Below, piece by piece: positions 1-8,966 of a stretch of DNA of 61,990 nucleotides. The stretch comes from Alphaproteobacteria bacterium. GTDB taxonomy: Bacteria; Pseudomonadota; Alphaproteobacteria; UBA2966. Numbering within the stretch: position 1 is the first letter of the stretch; the number at the start of each line of letters is the position of its first letter. The DNA is taken from contig JABIFY010000127.1 of the NCBI GenBank assembly GCA_018650465.1, positions 1 through 61,990 on the forward strand, given 5' to 3'. The notes beneath the pieces were generated by a model, which saw only the letters and a list, made by a program, of their open reading frames with translations, searched no databases and was not told where the DNA came from. Position numbers and translations under genes: made by a program.

Positions 1-132
1 AGGGGGATGTGCTCTCCTAACGGTGTGGATAAGGCCTTGCCAAGGAATTGCTGCATATTTTGAGACTTTCTTTGGTCGGAGAATCTCAAAGTATGAATCA
101 CTTCAGGGCTTTATCCTATTAAGTCGGGTACT

Positions 133-954
133 GTGGTTCGCAAGCGGGTTTCCAGTCCCCAGGGGAATTATGAAGCGACTGTGCATAATATTCGGGACCT
201 GGTTTTGGAAGTTGAAAGCAAAGCTGGCGGCACTGGCAGTGTCGGCGTCGCCATACCGGGCACCATTTCACCGGCTTCCGGGTTAATCAAAAATGCGAAT
301 TCGACATGGCTGGCTGGCAAAGCACTTGATAAAGACCTTGGCACAGTGCTGAACCGGCCTGTACGCCTGGCCAATGATGCCAATTGTTTCGCCCTTTCTG
401 AAGCTGTTGATGGGGCAGCGGTTGGAGCAAATGTCGTATTTGGCGTGATTATTGGCACAGGTGTCGGCGGAGGCATCGTTGTCGGCCAACGTGTCCTCAC
501 CGGCCCCAATTCTATCGCCGGTGAATGGGGTCACAATCCTATGCCCTGGCCCGGGGAAAACGAGTGGCCAGGCGTCACTTGTTATTGTGGCAAGCAAGCC
601 TGTATCGAGACGTTTGTTTCGGGGACCGGCATGGCACGTGATCATTTGTTGGTAACAGGTGAGGCAATTCCCGCAGAAGAAATTATCCGCCGGGCAGAAG
701 ATGACGATCAGGTATCAAGCGCAACGCTGGCCCGATATGAACGACGATTAGGCAAGTCCCTTGCCAGCATCCTGAATGTGCTCGACCCGGACATCATCGT
801 TCTGGGTGGTGGCGTTTCCAATGTCCAACGGCTCTATAAAAACATCCCGCCATTAATTGCTGAATATTCCTTCAGTGACGAGATTTCGACACCTGTGGTC
901 CAGAACCTCCATGGCGACAGCAGTGGCGTACGTGGTGCGGCCTGGCTCTGGTAG
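133..954 (+). CDS. ROK family sugar kinase (fructokinase/N-acetylglucosamine kinase type), N-terminus missing or frameshifted
   Basis: ROK kinases phosphorylate free hexoses with ATP. Family hallmarks are present: a GTGVGGG loop, the catalytic Asp in NDANCFALSEA, the zinc-binding cluster around CYCGKQAC followed by IET, and a C-terminal LGGGVS. What is absent is the N-terminal DxGGTK phosphate-binding segment that normally occupies the first 10 to 20 residues. Reading upstream in frame, SGTVVRKRV still looks ROK-like, but a TGA at 94-96 closes the frame and the preceding bases show no DxGGTK in any frame. The GTG at 133 is only the first possible start, so about 25-35 residues are lost through truncation, frameshift or an assembly error at the contig edge. 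As read, the protein should not bind ATP normally. The next gene is convergent. Confidence 0.82.
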   Translation: MVRKRVSSPQGNYEATVHNIRDLVLEVESKAGGTGSVGVAIPGTISPASGLIKNANSTWLAGKALDKDLGTVLNRPVRLANDANCFALSEAVDGAAVGANVVFGVIIGTGVGGGIVVGQRVLTGPNSIAGEWGHNPMPWPGENEWPGVTCYCGKQACIETFVSGTGMARDHLLVTGEAIPAEEIIRRAEDDDQVSSATLARYERRLGKSLASILNVLDPDIIVLGGGVSNVQRLYKNIPPLIAEYSFSDEISTPVVQNLHGDSSGVRGAAWLW

Positions 955-985
955 CGCGACGAAAAGCCCGTTTGATAAATATTCT

Positions 986-1780
986 TTAGCACCCGGTCGA
1001 AGGTAGTGCCTTAAATGCGGATAACTTTCCGCGCACCGAAAAATCTGAATAATCCATAACAAGATCACCGGCTACACCATTGGAATACAAAGTAAAATTA
1101 ACTTTGTAAGTTGGCATTTGATCCTGATTTTCCAGGTCAAAAAATGACAGTTGAATTCGCCATCCCGGGATATTTGAATAGCCCTCAAGTAAGGCATCGG
1201 GCTTCTCCAGCGCTGGCCCGACGACAAAGGCTACGGCCTCGAACAGACCTTGTTTGCCCGTTCCATCGAACATGGACATGGTAATTTGACGTTCGCCATT
1301 TGCCGCTCTGTCAATCATGCGGGCCATATGTTCACTGGGGAAAACAATCTTCTCAGGCAGTTCAACTTTCAGATTTTCAGGCTTTGTGAAGGTGGCCAAC
1401 CCGGCATTTTGAAAGCGTTTGGCCCGCCCCCTGAAAACTTCGGGGGCCGCACCCGTAAAGAGCGTCTTCACATCATATCGAAACTGGTCACCATCTTTTG
1501 ATTCCCAGGAGGAAAACTGAAAATCGCTGCTGACGACACCACTTTCAACATCCAACCGCATCAACATGCGCTGCTCGGTCGTATACCCGTCGCAAGTGTC
1601 CGCCCATTCTATCACAAGCCGACCGTCGGCATTGCTTACTTTGCCGTCTCCGCCCGGCATCAGGGTCAGGTCATAGACAGCCTGATGGGACAGAAGTTGA
1701 AAGGCAGCAGCCTGATCAGGCTGTCCAAGCGAGATCACAGTGGCAATTAAAACGACCGGCACCCAAAACAGTTTTCTCAT
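986..1780 (-). CDS. eipB: EipB family periplasmic cell-envelope integrity protein (DUF1849)
   Basis: This 264-residue protein begins with a signal peptide (MRKLF, hydrophobic core, QAAA cleavage region near residue 26). The mature part has the DUF1849/EipB pattern: SHQAVYDLTL, DGRLVIEWADTCDGY, then a WESKDG segment. EipB of Brucella is a periplasmic spiral beta-barrel needed for envelope integrity and closed by a disulfide. Here Cys63 and the very last residue Cys264 are the matching pair. The ATG at 1780 is preceded by GGGAG about 10 bases upstream. It diverges from the dehydrogenase gene and converges on the ROK gene. Family assignment is confident; the exact envelope role is inferred from Brucella. 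Confidence 0.85.
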   Translation of the reverse strand: MRKLFWVPVVLIATVISLGQPDQAAAFQLLSHQAVYDLTLMPGGDGKVSNADGRLVIEWADTCDGYTTEQRMLMRLDVESGVVSSDFQFSSWESKDGDQFRYDVKTLFTGAAPEVFRGRAKRFQNAGLATFTKPENLKVELPEKIVFPSEHMARMIDRAANGERQITMSMFDGTGKQGLFEAVAFVVGPALEKPDALLEGYSNIPGWRIQLSFFDLENQDQMPTYKVNFTLYSNGVAGDLVMDYSDFSVRGKLSAFKALPSTGC

Positions 1781-1889
1781 AGCGCAGTTTCTCCCAGATA
1801 CAGACTTTAACTCATTGTCCAGGTGGCGACATCCATCGACTGGCGTTATTATCGTGAAAACACAATTAAATCATTTCAGGAAAATACCC

Positions 1890-2864
1890 ATGAGCAAACA
1901 GCACAAAGTGTTGATTACCCGCCGCTTGCCTGTCGATGTTGCCGCGCGATTTGACAAGGATCATGACTCCATCCTGAACCAGGAGGATGACCGTTATACA
2001 TCCGAAGCCTTGCTGGAAGCCGCTGTGGGCATGGATGCGCTGGTTGTTTCCTCATCTGATAAATTAACAGCCGACGTGCTTGCGAAAATGCCAAAAAGCG
2101 TTCGCATTATCGCAACGGTATCTGTGGGTTATGAACATATTGACGTCGAAGCCGCAACGAAACACGGCATCATTGTGACAAATACACCTGATGTCCTGAC
2201 AGAAGCCACGTCAGATATCGGTATGCTTTTGTTGCTGGCCGCTGCGCGCCGCGCCCACGAGGGGCAGGCATTGGTAAGGGACAACAAATGGCAGGGTTTT
2301 GCCATGGATTATAATCTAGGTGTTGATTTGATGAACAAACGTCTTGGTGTTCTTGGCATGGGCCGTATTGGTCGCGCCCTGGCCCACAGGGCAGCCGCTT
2401 TTGGTATGAAGATCCACTATCACAATCGCAATCGTCTAACACCTGAGCTGGAAGAATATGCGGGTGGTGCAGTGTATTTTGATGACGCGGATGAAATGCT
2501 GACAACCTGTGACTTTCTCTCCATTCACAGCCCTCTGACACCGGAAACCACCAAATTTCTCAACGCTGAACGTATCGCCAGGATGCCCGACGGCGCTATT
2601 GTCGTGAACACGTCACGCGGCGGCGTGGTCGATGATGACGCCCTTATTGCCGCATTGAAATCAGGCAAGTTACGGGCGGCCGGTTTGGATGTTTATGAAG
2701 GTGAGCCAAATATTCATCCGGAATACCGTAATTTACAAAATATTTTCATGCTGCCACATGTCGGCAGTGGCACAGTGGAAACCCGGAACGCCATGGGGTT
2801 TTGTGCTGCAGATAACGTTGATGCCGTCCTCACAGGCAAACCTGCCGTGACACCTCTGAATTAA
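1890..2864 (+). CDS. NAD(P)-dependent 2-hydroxyacid dehydrogenase (glyoxylate/hydroxypyruvate reductase or D-glycerate dehydrogenase type)
   Basis: A 324-residue D-isomer-specific 2-hydroxyacid dehydrogenase. Its dinucleotide-binding motif GMGRIG lies near residue 156. The catalytic Arg (NTSRGG, about 242), Glu (DVYEGEP, about 270) and His (LPHVGSGT, about 290) are all present. Such enzymes reduce glyoxylate or hydroxypyruvate to glycolate or glycerate. The frame is open further upstream to about 1740, but similarity begins at MSKQHKVLITRRLP, which follows a TCAGGA ribosome-binding site, so I start at 1890. The gene stands alone between divergent eipB and the diguanylate cyclase. Substrate cannot be fixed from sequence. 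Confidence 0.88.
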   Translation: MSKQHKVLITRRLPVDVAARFDKDHDSILNQEDDRYTSEALLEAAVGMDALVVSSSDKLTADVLAKMPKSVRIIATVSVGYEHIDVEAATKHGIIVTNTPDVLTEATSDIGMLLLLAAARRAHEGQALVRDNKWQGFAMDYNLGVDLMNKRLGVLGMGRIGRALAHRAAAFGMKIHYHNRNRLTPELEEYAGGAVYFDDADEMLTTCDFLSIHSPLTPETTKFLNAERIARMPDGAIVVNTSRGGVVDDDALIAALKSGKLRAAGLDVYEGEPNIHPEYRNLQNIFMLPHVGSGTVETRNAMGFCAADNVDAVLTGKPAVTPLN

Positions 2865-2994
2865 CAGATTTCCGGAATTTTCCTGACGATCTATCCAGTT
2901 GGAGGCGGCAATATTGACCCGGTAATTTAAGGTGCCGGGCAATTATTGCCATCTCCTGTAATTATTAACCTATTGATATTTAATATTTTTTTCT

Positions 2995-3009
2995 TGGCAC
3001 GCCTATTGC
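2995..3009 (+). promoter_or_regulatory. Near-consensus sigma-54 (RpoN) promoter of the diguanylate cyclase gene
   Basis: TGGCACG (2995-3001), four bases, then TTGC (3006-3009). The invariant GG and GC dinucleotides are separated by exactly 10 bp, as RpoN requires. The only departures from the usual YTGGCACGrNNNTTGCW form are the base after TGGCACG and the final W. An A/T-rich stretch just upstream (about 2958-2993) could favour DNA bending. The predicted start is near 3021, giving a leader of about 95 nt before the ATG at 3115. I did not identify an enhancer site for an activator. Confidence 0.7.
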
Positions 3010-3114
3010 GTATTACCTCGCGCATGCCCGACTGACCGGCAAAAATGCTCAGGCGGGAAACAAAAACGTAAAGACCCGGATACACCGAGGTCAACATGTC
3101 GAGAGGTTTTATAG

Positions 3115-3822
3115 ATGACTGCTTCCCTGATTGCGCTGGACAGCTCAGACCCCAATTACGCAGCGAAGGCTTCACACCTGACAGAAATCTTGCGCGACGG
3201 CCTGCGCAACCGCACCGCTATCACCCGCAAGCAACCATGGCAGCTTCTTGAACAGATGCTGGATATTGTCGACACAGCCGAAGAACGTCTTGCTTCCCAG
3301 AAACGACGTATTCAACAGCTTGAATCCCAGGTGCTGACTGACCCCTTGACCAACCTCGTTAATCGTCGTGGATTTGACAGCCACTTGAAACGAATTCTCG
3401 CCGACGCTCACCGCCATGGTGATTCCGGCGTGTTGGTTTATATCGATCTCGACGACTTCAAACCGGTAAACGATAACTTTGGTCATGATGCCGGAGATGC
3501 CGTACTAAAGCAGGTCGCCAAATTGCTCAGCGATAACATTCGCACTTCCGACATCGTCGCCCGGCTTGGCGGAGATGAATTCGCTGTTATTCTGACCCAT
3601 ACCAGCGCCGCGGAAGGCATGTTCCGCACACGCAAACTGCAGGGCATTCTTGCGGCTTCGCAAGTAAAATACGGCTCACGCACAATTCCCCTGCAAGCCA
3701 GCTTCGGCGCTGTACCCTATGATGTTGAAAGCAGTGAATCCGAAGTTTTGCGCATGGCAGATGCCGCTATGTATGACGAAAAGCGCAAACGCTCACGCCG
3801 CATGGCTATGGCTGCCGAATAA
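3115..3822 (+). CDS. GGDEF diguanylate cyclase without a sensory domain
   Basis: A 235-residue cytoplasmic protein predicted to make cyclic di-GMP from two GTP. Residues 1-75 are helical with heptad-like content (AEERLASQKRRIQQLESQ), probably a dimerising coiled coil. The GGDEF domain follows, opening with LTDPLTNLVNRRGF. The active-site motif is intact (GGDEF, residues 152-156). A product-inhibition I-site RTSD (143-146) lies exactly five residues before it. No membrane, PAS or receiver domain is present, so control is probably transcriptional, which fits the sigma-54 promoter upstream. The gene is monocistronic and closed by a strong terminator. Confidence 0.92.
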   Translation: MTASLIALDSSDPNYAAKASHLTEILRDGLRNRTAITRKQPWQLLEQMLDIVDTAEERLASQKRRIQQLESQVLTDPLTNLVNRRGFDSHLKRILADAHRHGDSGVLVYIDLDDFKPVNDNFGHDAGDAVLKQVAKLLSDNIRTSDIVARLGGDEFAVILTHTSAAEGMFRTRKLQGILAASQVKYGSRTIPLQASFGAVPYDVESSESEVLRMADAAMYDEKRKRSRRMAMAAE

Positions 3823-3852
3823 CCTCCTTCAAGAAATTCCCTCGACTACAAT

Positions 3853-3887
3853 GAGGGCGGAAGCTTTGCTTTCGCCCTCCTTTTTTT
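3853..3887 (+). terminator. Rho-independent terminator of the diguanylate cyclase gene
   Basis: GAGGGCG (3853-3859) pairs with CGCCCTC (3873-3879), extended inward by GAAGC/GCTTT pairs to a 12-bp stem with a TTT loop, followed by C and seven T (3880-3887). Confidence 0.9.
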
Positions 3888-4030
3888 GAGTCTCCCTCTT
3901 TGAAGGTTGAAGCTCGGGTCGTGCGTCGATTTTACTGAATCGCCTTGTCTTCTTGTCTTTCCAGGTCTTGCTGTCACAGGCACACAGGCTACACTGAGCC
4001 GGAATTCTGTACACACTGGGCGAAGGTCAA

Positions 4031-5506
4031 ATGGCACAACAAATCAAGGATTACTGGCAGAACTACATTGACGGCAAGTGGGTTGATGGCGATGCAGGTA
4101 GTCGAATCGAGATCGAAAATCCGGCAACAGCTGAAAAACTCTGTGACATAGCAGAAGCCCGGGCCAGCGACGTCGACAAGGCCGTAACCGCTGCGCGTCG
4201 TGCTTTCGAAAGTCGTGTGCTGAGTGATATGCGACCTTCTGCCCGTGGACAATTGATGCAGGAAATTTCCCGTCATTTCACCGAGATGGCAGATGAAATT
4301 GCCTTGGCTGAATGTTTGGATAACGGTAAATCCCTGGCGGGTGGCAAGAACGAAGCTCTCGCTGCCGCCAGATACTTCTCCTATTACGGTGGTGCCGCTG
4401 ACAAGCTTGAAGGTCGCATGATCCCTCTGGGGGCAGGTTATGTGGATTACACGATCCCCGCCCCTTTTGGCGTCTCGGCGCAGATTGTGCCGTGGAATTT
4501 TCCTCTGCAAATCGCGGCCCGATCCGTTGCCTGCGCTCTTGCCACGGCCAACACCGTTGTCTTGAAGTCCCCTGAAATTTCACCCCTCAGCGTTGCACTG
4601 CTTGCCGAGGCCTGTGACCGCGCCGGCGTGCCTGCTGGCTGTGTAAATGTCATTTGTGGTTATGGTCATGATGCCGGGGCAGCCATGGTTTCCCACAATG
4701 ACATTGACCACATTGTCTTTACCGGATCATTGACAACCGGCCGCAGTATTCTGCATGCAGCCGCAGAACGTGTCATTCCTTCGGTTATGGAACTGGGCGG
4801 CAAATCTGCCGGTATCGTTTATGCCGATGCTGATCTGGAACAAGCTGCCAGTTCATCAGCCATTGGCATATTCAGTCATGCGGGTCAGGTTTGTTCCGCA
4901 CAGTCACGCCTGGTCGTTCATCGGTCCGTGCATGACGAAGTGGTCGACCGACTTGCAGAAAAAGCCAAGGCCCTGACAATCGGCCCTGGTATCGACGGCT
5001 GCGACCTCGGCCCCCTTATTTCTGCCCCCCAACGCGACAAGGTTGAAGGCTTTGCCCTGGCAGGCGCCCAGGCAGGTGCTACGGCGGTGACCGGCGGTCG
5101 GCGTGTGGATGATTTGCCAGGCCACTTTATGCAGCCCACTGTTTTCACCGGTGTGACACCCGACATGACAATTGCCCAGGAAGAAATATTCGGACCTGTT
5201 GTTGCCGTAATACCTTTCGATGATGACGAAGAGGCCATCCAGATTGCCAATGGAACTGATTTCGGCCTTGTTGCCGGGATTTACACCAAAGACCTGGACC
5301 GGGCACACCAGACCGCAGATCGTTTGTCAGCGGGTCAGGTATTCGTCAATGAATGGTTTGCCGGCGGCGTGGAAACACCCTTTGGCGGAACAAAACGTTC
5401 CGGCTTTGGGCGTGAAAAAGGTCAGGAAGCCTTGTTAAATTATGTTCAGACAAAGAATGTTGCCATCAAACTTGGCAGCGGTGCGGGCGGACGACCTGGT
5501 GGTTAA
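4031..5506 (+). CDS. NAD(P)-dependent aldehyde dehydrogenase
   Basis: A 491-residue ALDH-superfamily enzyme oxidising an aldehyde to the acid. It has PWNFPL in the cofactor fold, the general base Glu254 in MELGGKSAG, and the nucleophile Cys288 in HAGQVCSAQSR. EIFGPV and the terminal FGGTKRSGFGREKG segment are also in place, and the length is typical. GAAGG sits just before the ATG. It opens the plus-strand run that continues into two RidA genes 57 bp downstream. The pattern resembles betaine/4-aminobutyraldehyde-type dehydrogenases, but the substrate is not determinable. Confidence 0.9.
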   Translation: MAQQIKDYWQNYIDGKWVDGDAGSRIEIENPATAEKLCDIAEARASDVDKAVTAARRAFESRVLSDMRPSARGQLMQEISRHFTEMADEIALAECLDNGKSLAGGKNEALAAARYFSYYGGAADKLEGRMIPLGAGYVDYTIPAPFGVSAQIVPWNFPLQIAARSVACALATANTVVLKSPEISPLSVALLAEACDRAGVPAGCVNVICGYGHDAGAAMVSHNDIDHIVFTGSLTTGRSILHAAAERVIPSVMELGGKSAGIVYADADLEQAASSSAIGIFSHAGQVCSAQSRLVVHRSVHDEVVDRLAEKAKALTIGPGIDGCDLGPLISAPQRDKVEGFALAGAQAGATAVTGGRRVDDLPGHFMQPTVFTGVTPDMTIAQEEIFGPVVAVIPFDDDEEAIQIANGTDFGLVAGIYTKDLDRAHQTADRLSAGQVFVNEWFAGGVETPFGGTKRSGFGREKGQEALLNYVQTKNVAIKLGSGAGGRPGG

Positions 5507-5563
5507 TCCTGCCCCCCTTAATCTCAAAATCCGTTAGTTATCAAATAATCAGGAGAGACTCCA

Positions 5564-6031
5564 ATGGCTGGAAAAATTGACGCCAGACTTGCCGAACTCG
5601 GCATCGAAATCGCCACCCCGACACCCCCGCAGGCCAACTATGTACCTTACGTGATCAGCGGAAACCTGGTCTATGTTTCAGGCCAGGTTCCTGTTGTTGA
5701 TGGCGAGGTCAAATTCAAGGGCAAGGTCGGGGACGACGTTGATGTGGCGACCGCCGCCCAGGCAGCAAGAGCTTGTGCGCTAAATATCATTGCCCAGGTC
5801 AAGGCAGCCTGCGACGGCGATCTCGACCGGGTAAATCGCTGTATTCGCCTTGGTGGATTTATCAATGCGACCGCAGATTTCACAGAACAACCCCAGGTGA
5901 TCAATGGTGCTTCTGATCTGTTGGTTGAAATCTTCGGTGACGCAGGCCGGCACGCCCGCTTTGCTGTTGGCGCGGGGTCACTGCCGCTGGGTGTGGCCGT
6001 CGAAATTGACGCCATCTTTGAAATCTCCTGA
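5564..6031 (+). CDS. RidA family (YjgF/YER057c/UK114) protein, first of two tandem copies
   Basis: A 155-residue member of the longer RidA-like group. RidA enzymes hydrolyse reactive enamine/imine intermediates released by PLP enzymes. The deaminase Arg of canonical RidA corresponds to Arg132 in RHARFAVG, followed by the expected VAVEIDAIFEI strand. GGAGAG precedes the ATG. The next gene is a paralogue beginning with almost the same residues (AGKIDARLAELGI against SGKIEARLAELGI), only 18 bp downstream to its preferred start, so they are probably translated together. Activity is inferred from the family; some long RidA-like proteins are not imine deaminases. Confidence 0.9.
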   Translation: MAGKIDARLAELGIEIATPTPPQANYVPYVISGNLVYVSGQVPVVDGEVKFKGKVGDDVDVATAAQAARACALNIIAQVKAACDGDLDRVNRCIRLGGFINATADFTEQPQVINGASDLLVEIFGDAGRHARFAVGAGSLPLGVAVEIDAIFEIS

Positions 6032-6049
6032 AAACCGGAGCGCATGATT

Positions 6050-6517
6050 ATGAGTGGAAAAATTGAGGCCAGACTGGCCGAGTTGGGCATCACCCTGCCC
6101 CCGGCATTTGCCCCTGCAGCCAATTATCTTGGCTGGCAAATTGACGGGAACCTTTTGTATATCGCGGGCCAGGGCCCCGTGAAACAGGACGGTGGTCTGG
6201 TGACGGGCAGAGTCGGCAGCGACTTGACTGTCGAAGAAGGTTACGACGCCGCCCGCCATACAGCACTGGAACTGGTGGCCCACACCAAGGTTGCTCTTGA
6301 AGGAGATCTGGATCGGGTCAAACGCTGGGTCAAGCTGTTCGCCATGGTCAACTGCGGCCCCGATTTCGTCCAACAGCCACAGGTTATCAATGGTGCGTCT
6401 GATGTCCTGGTCGACATATTTGGCGATGCAGGTCGACATGCACGTTCGGCCGTTGGCATGAGCTCATTGCCCGTCGGTATATCTGTTGAAATTGAAGCGG
6501 TCGTTGAGATTGGCTGA
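6050..6517 (+). CDS. RidA family protein, second tandem copy
   Basis: A 155-residue paralogue of the preceding gene. Conserved blocks include INGASDVLVDIFGDAGRHARSAVG and SLPVGISVEIEA. The catalytic-type Arg is again residue 132 and is followed by Ser-Ala-Val as in classical RidA, where the first copy has Phe-Ala-Val. An upstream ATG at 6044 adds only Met-Ile, and the alignment with copy one favours 6050. The glycerophosphodiesterase gene follows 12 bp later. Two diverged copies side by side suggest different substrates or a hetero-oligomer, both inference. Confidence 0.88.
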   Translation: MSGKIEARLAELGITLPPAFAPAANYLGWQIDGNLLYIAGQGPVKQDGGLVTGRVGSDLTVEEGYDAARHTALELVAHTKVALEGDLDRVKRWVKLFAMVNCGPDFVQQPQVINGASDVLVDIFGDAGRHARSAVGMSSLPVGISVEIEAVVEIG

Positions 6518-6529
6518 GTTCCTTACGCA

Positions 6530-7279
6530 ATGACTGTAGACTGGCTGACATCTGCGCCCATTGCCCATCGCGGCTTACACGATTTAAAAGCTGGCGTGCC
6601 AGAGAATTCTCTTGCCGCAATCGAAGCATCTTGCCTTGCCGGGCTGCCAATAGAACTGGATGTTCGTATTCTTGGGGACCGCACCGTCGTTGTTTTTCAT
6701 GACAAGGATTTAAAACGCGTTGCCAACGACCTACGTCGATTGTCAAATCTTGGCAAAGCAGATATTTCAAAAATATCTTTATTGGGCACAGCCGAGCGCA
6801 TTCCAACTCTGGCCCAGACCCTTGATCTTGTCGCCGGACGTGTCCCGCTACTGATCGAAATAGAGAATGACCACCATCACGCGGGTGCACTGGAACAACA
6901 ATTGTACCAGCAGGTCAAAAATTATCGGGGTGAATTTGCCGTTATTTCTTTTAACCCGATTTCACTTTCCTGGTTCGCCAGGCGCTATCCCAATATTCTT
7001 CGTGGCCAAACGTCGTCTCACTTGCCGGTCTTGCGGCTTGATTATCTGGCACCTGTCCATGCCGGGCTCAAACATCTTGCATTTAACAGTCTCTCGCAGC
7101 CACACTTTATCATCTACAATCATCGCGGTCTGACCATGCGCGCACCCCGGAGGGCACGACGGCTGGGTATGCAGGTCCTGGCCTATACAATCCGATCAGA
7201 AGCAGAACGCGTCGAAGCGCTGAAATATTGTGATAATATTATTTTTGAAGGTTTCCCCCTTGCCAAAATGCCTTCGTGA
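6530..7279 (+). CDS. Glycerophosphodiester phosphodiesterase (GDPD) family protein
   Basis: A 249-residue TIM-barrel phosphodiesterase. Visible catalytic and metal residues are IAHRGLHD (His13, Arg14), PENS, Glu42 and Asp44 in PIELDVR, and the HD pair near residue 57 in VVFHDKDL. The C-terminal LAYTIRS segment is also typical. No signal peptide is seen, so it probably acts in the cytoplasm on glycerophosphodiesters from lipid turnover, giving glycerol-3-phosphate and an alcohol. It sits 12 bp after the second RidA gene and 18 bp before the acetyltransferase. Confidence 0.88.
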   Translation: MTVDWLTSAPIAHRGLHDLKAGVPENSLAAIEASCLAGLPIELDVRILGDRTVVVFHDKDLKRVANDLRRLSNLGKADISKISLLGTAERIPTLAQTLDLVAGRVPLLIEIENDHHHAGALEQQLYQQVKNYRGEFAVISFNPISLSWFARRYPNILRGQTSSHLPVLRLDYLAPVHAGLKHLAFNSLSQPHFIIYNHRGLTMRAPRRARRLGMQVLAYTIRSEAERVEALKYCDNIIFEGFPLAKMPS

Positions 7280-7297
7280 ACCACACTCCAGGACATC

Positions 7298-8467
7298 ATG
7301 GGTGATATAGAACAACCAGCCATCACCATCCGCGTTGCTGCCAGCATGGCCGATGTGGATGCGGCACAGTGGGATGCTTTGGGCGGCGACAAACATCCGT
7401 TTGTATCACACGCCTTTTTGCTGGCTGCCGAGGAAAGTGGGTCGGCCACACCTGAAACCGGTTGGGCAGCACAACATATCTTGGTTGAAGCCCCGGACGG
7501 CAGGCTAATGGGTGCCGCACCGCTTTATCTGAAATCCCACAGCCAAGGCGAATATATTTTTGACCATGGCTGGGCTGATGCCTTTGAGCGCGCAGGAGGC
7601 CAATACTTTCCCAAAGGCCTGGTTGGTGTGCCCTTTACACCCGTTACCGGACCGCGGCTGTTGGTTCACCCGGACGCACCTGAAGATACCCGCGGCAATG
7701 TTCTGGCCGGATGCCTGGAGGTCAGTCGACGTATTGGCGTTTCTTCCCTGCACATTAATTTCCTGCCGGAAGAGGAATGGGAATTTTGCGGACAGGCCGG
7801 ATTGTTGCAACGTACCTCGGAACAGTTTCACTGGCTGAACAAGGACTATCAAACATTCGATGATTTCCTTGTTGATTTGTCGTCACGCAAACGTAAGGCA
7901 ATTCGCAAGGAACGCCGCGGGGCCCTGGCGGGCGGTGAGCTGGAAATTGAAGTCATCTCAGGCGACGACCTGCGGGAAGAACACTGGGATGCCTTTTTTG
8001 CCTTTTATACGGATACTGGTGCTCGCAAGTGGGGTCGGCCGTACCTGACACGTGAGTTTTTCACGCAGATCAGCGAAACTATGCCGGATCGTATTGTGCT
8101 GTTCATGGTCAAACGCGCCGAACGATATATTGCCGGTGCCCTGAACCTGGTTGGACATGATTGTTTGTATGGCCGCTATTGGGGCTGCGTCGAAGACCAC
8201 CCTTTCCTGCATTTTGAGGTCTGTTACTACCAGGCCATCGACTATGCCATCAAACATGGACTGGCCCGCGTTGAAGCCGGTGCCCAGGGACCCCATAAAC
8301 TTGCCAGAGGTTACCTGCCGACACATACATATTCTGCCCACCACATTGCCAATGCCGGCTTCCGCGACGCCGTTGAAAACTATCTGGACCACGAACGACA
8401 ACAAATTGACCAGGATATCGAATATCTGGAAAGCCACGGGCCTTTCAAAAAAACCGACGATAGCTAG
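7298..8467 (+). CDS. GNAT/FemAB-like N-acyltransferase (DUF482, COG3146 peptidogalycan biosynthesis family)
   Basis: A 389-residue protein of the COG3146/DUF482 family, related to the double-GNAT FemAB fold. Characteristic segments are WDALGGDKHPFVSHAFL near the N-terminus, KSHSQGEYIFDHGWADAF, the basic RKRKAIRKERR patch, and YGRYWGC with GAQGPHKLARGY near the C-terminus. The biochemical substrate is not established for most members; the family name refers to a proposed cell-wall role. The C-terminus is strongly charged. Membership is certain, function is not. Confidence 0.85.
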   Translation: MGDIEQPAITIRVAASMADVDAAQWDALGGDKHPFVSHAFLLAAEESGSATPETGWAAQHILVEAPDGRLMGAAPLYLKSHSQGEYIFDHGWADAFERAGGQYFPKGLVGVPFTPVTGPRLLVHPDAPEDTRGNVLAGCLEVSRRIGVSSLHINFLPEEEWEFCGQAGLLQRTSEQFHWLNKDYQTFDDFLVDLSSRKRKAIRKERRGALAGGELEIEVISGDDLREEHWDAFFAFYTDTGARKWGRPYLTREFFTQISETMPDRIVLFMVKRAERYIAGALNLVGHDCLYGRYWGCVEDHPFLHFEVCYYQAIDYAIKHGLARVEAGAQGPHKLARGYLPTHTYSAHHIANAGFRDAVENYLDHERQQIDQDIEYLESHGPFKKTDDS

Positions 8468-8526
8468 TCGCGCAAGCTTGTGACTACGGCTAGAATAGTC
8501 TGACCGCAGTAGCGATGGGGGAAGAT

Positions 8527-8952
8527 GTGGCACGCGATCCGGAATGTATTTTCTGCAAAATCCTTGAAGGGGATATACCTGCCTACAAATTATTTGAGGA
8601 CGAACACACCTTTGCCTTCATGGATATCAACCCACTAAACGATGGTCATGCGTTGATCATCCCCAAGGATCATCACCCGAATATTTTTGACACGCCGACA
8701 AATGTGCTGGCCCCGTTGATGGAAACAACACAGCGCATTGCCAGAGCGATTCAAAATTCTATCGCTCCGGACGGTATCAATATATTACAAGCCAACGGCC
8801 ACGGTGCTGCCCAATCCGTTTTCCATGTCCACTTCCATGTCCTGCCACGCAAGAACGGCGATGATGCCAAACTGAACTGGGGTTTGCGTCCGGGAGATAT
8901 GGATCACATCAGCGATCTGGCTCAACAAATACGCGTCGCGATAAAAGATTGA
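8527..8952 (+). CDS. HIT (histidine triad) family nucleotide hydrolase/transferase
   Basis: A small HIT protein with the metal-like N-terminal motif CIFCKI, INPLNDGHALIIPK, and the triad His-phi-His-phi-His in VFHVHFHVLPR. HIT proteins cleave nucleoside phosphoramidates or dinucleotides. I prefer the GTG at 8527 because GGGGG at 8517-8521 lies five bases before it; the ATG at 8515 would add four residues without a ribosome-binding site. The stop overlaps the region just before the nitrile hydratase-like genes. The HIT, FemAB-like and GDPD genes form a close-packed run. Confidence 0.88.
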   Translation: MARDPECIFCKILEGDIPAYKLFEDEHTFAFMDINPLNDGHALIIPKDHHPNIFDTPTNVLAPLMETTQRIARAIQNSIAPDGINILQANGHGAAQSVFHVHFHVLPRKNGDDAKLNWGLRPGDMDHISDLAQQIRVAIKD

Positions 8953-8966
8953 AGGAACAAACCATC

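Noticed and set aside
23-286. 87-residue frame at the left edge
   Set aside because: Overlaps the ROK frame in another phase, has no similarity I recognise and does not supply the missing DxGGTK.
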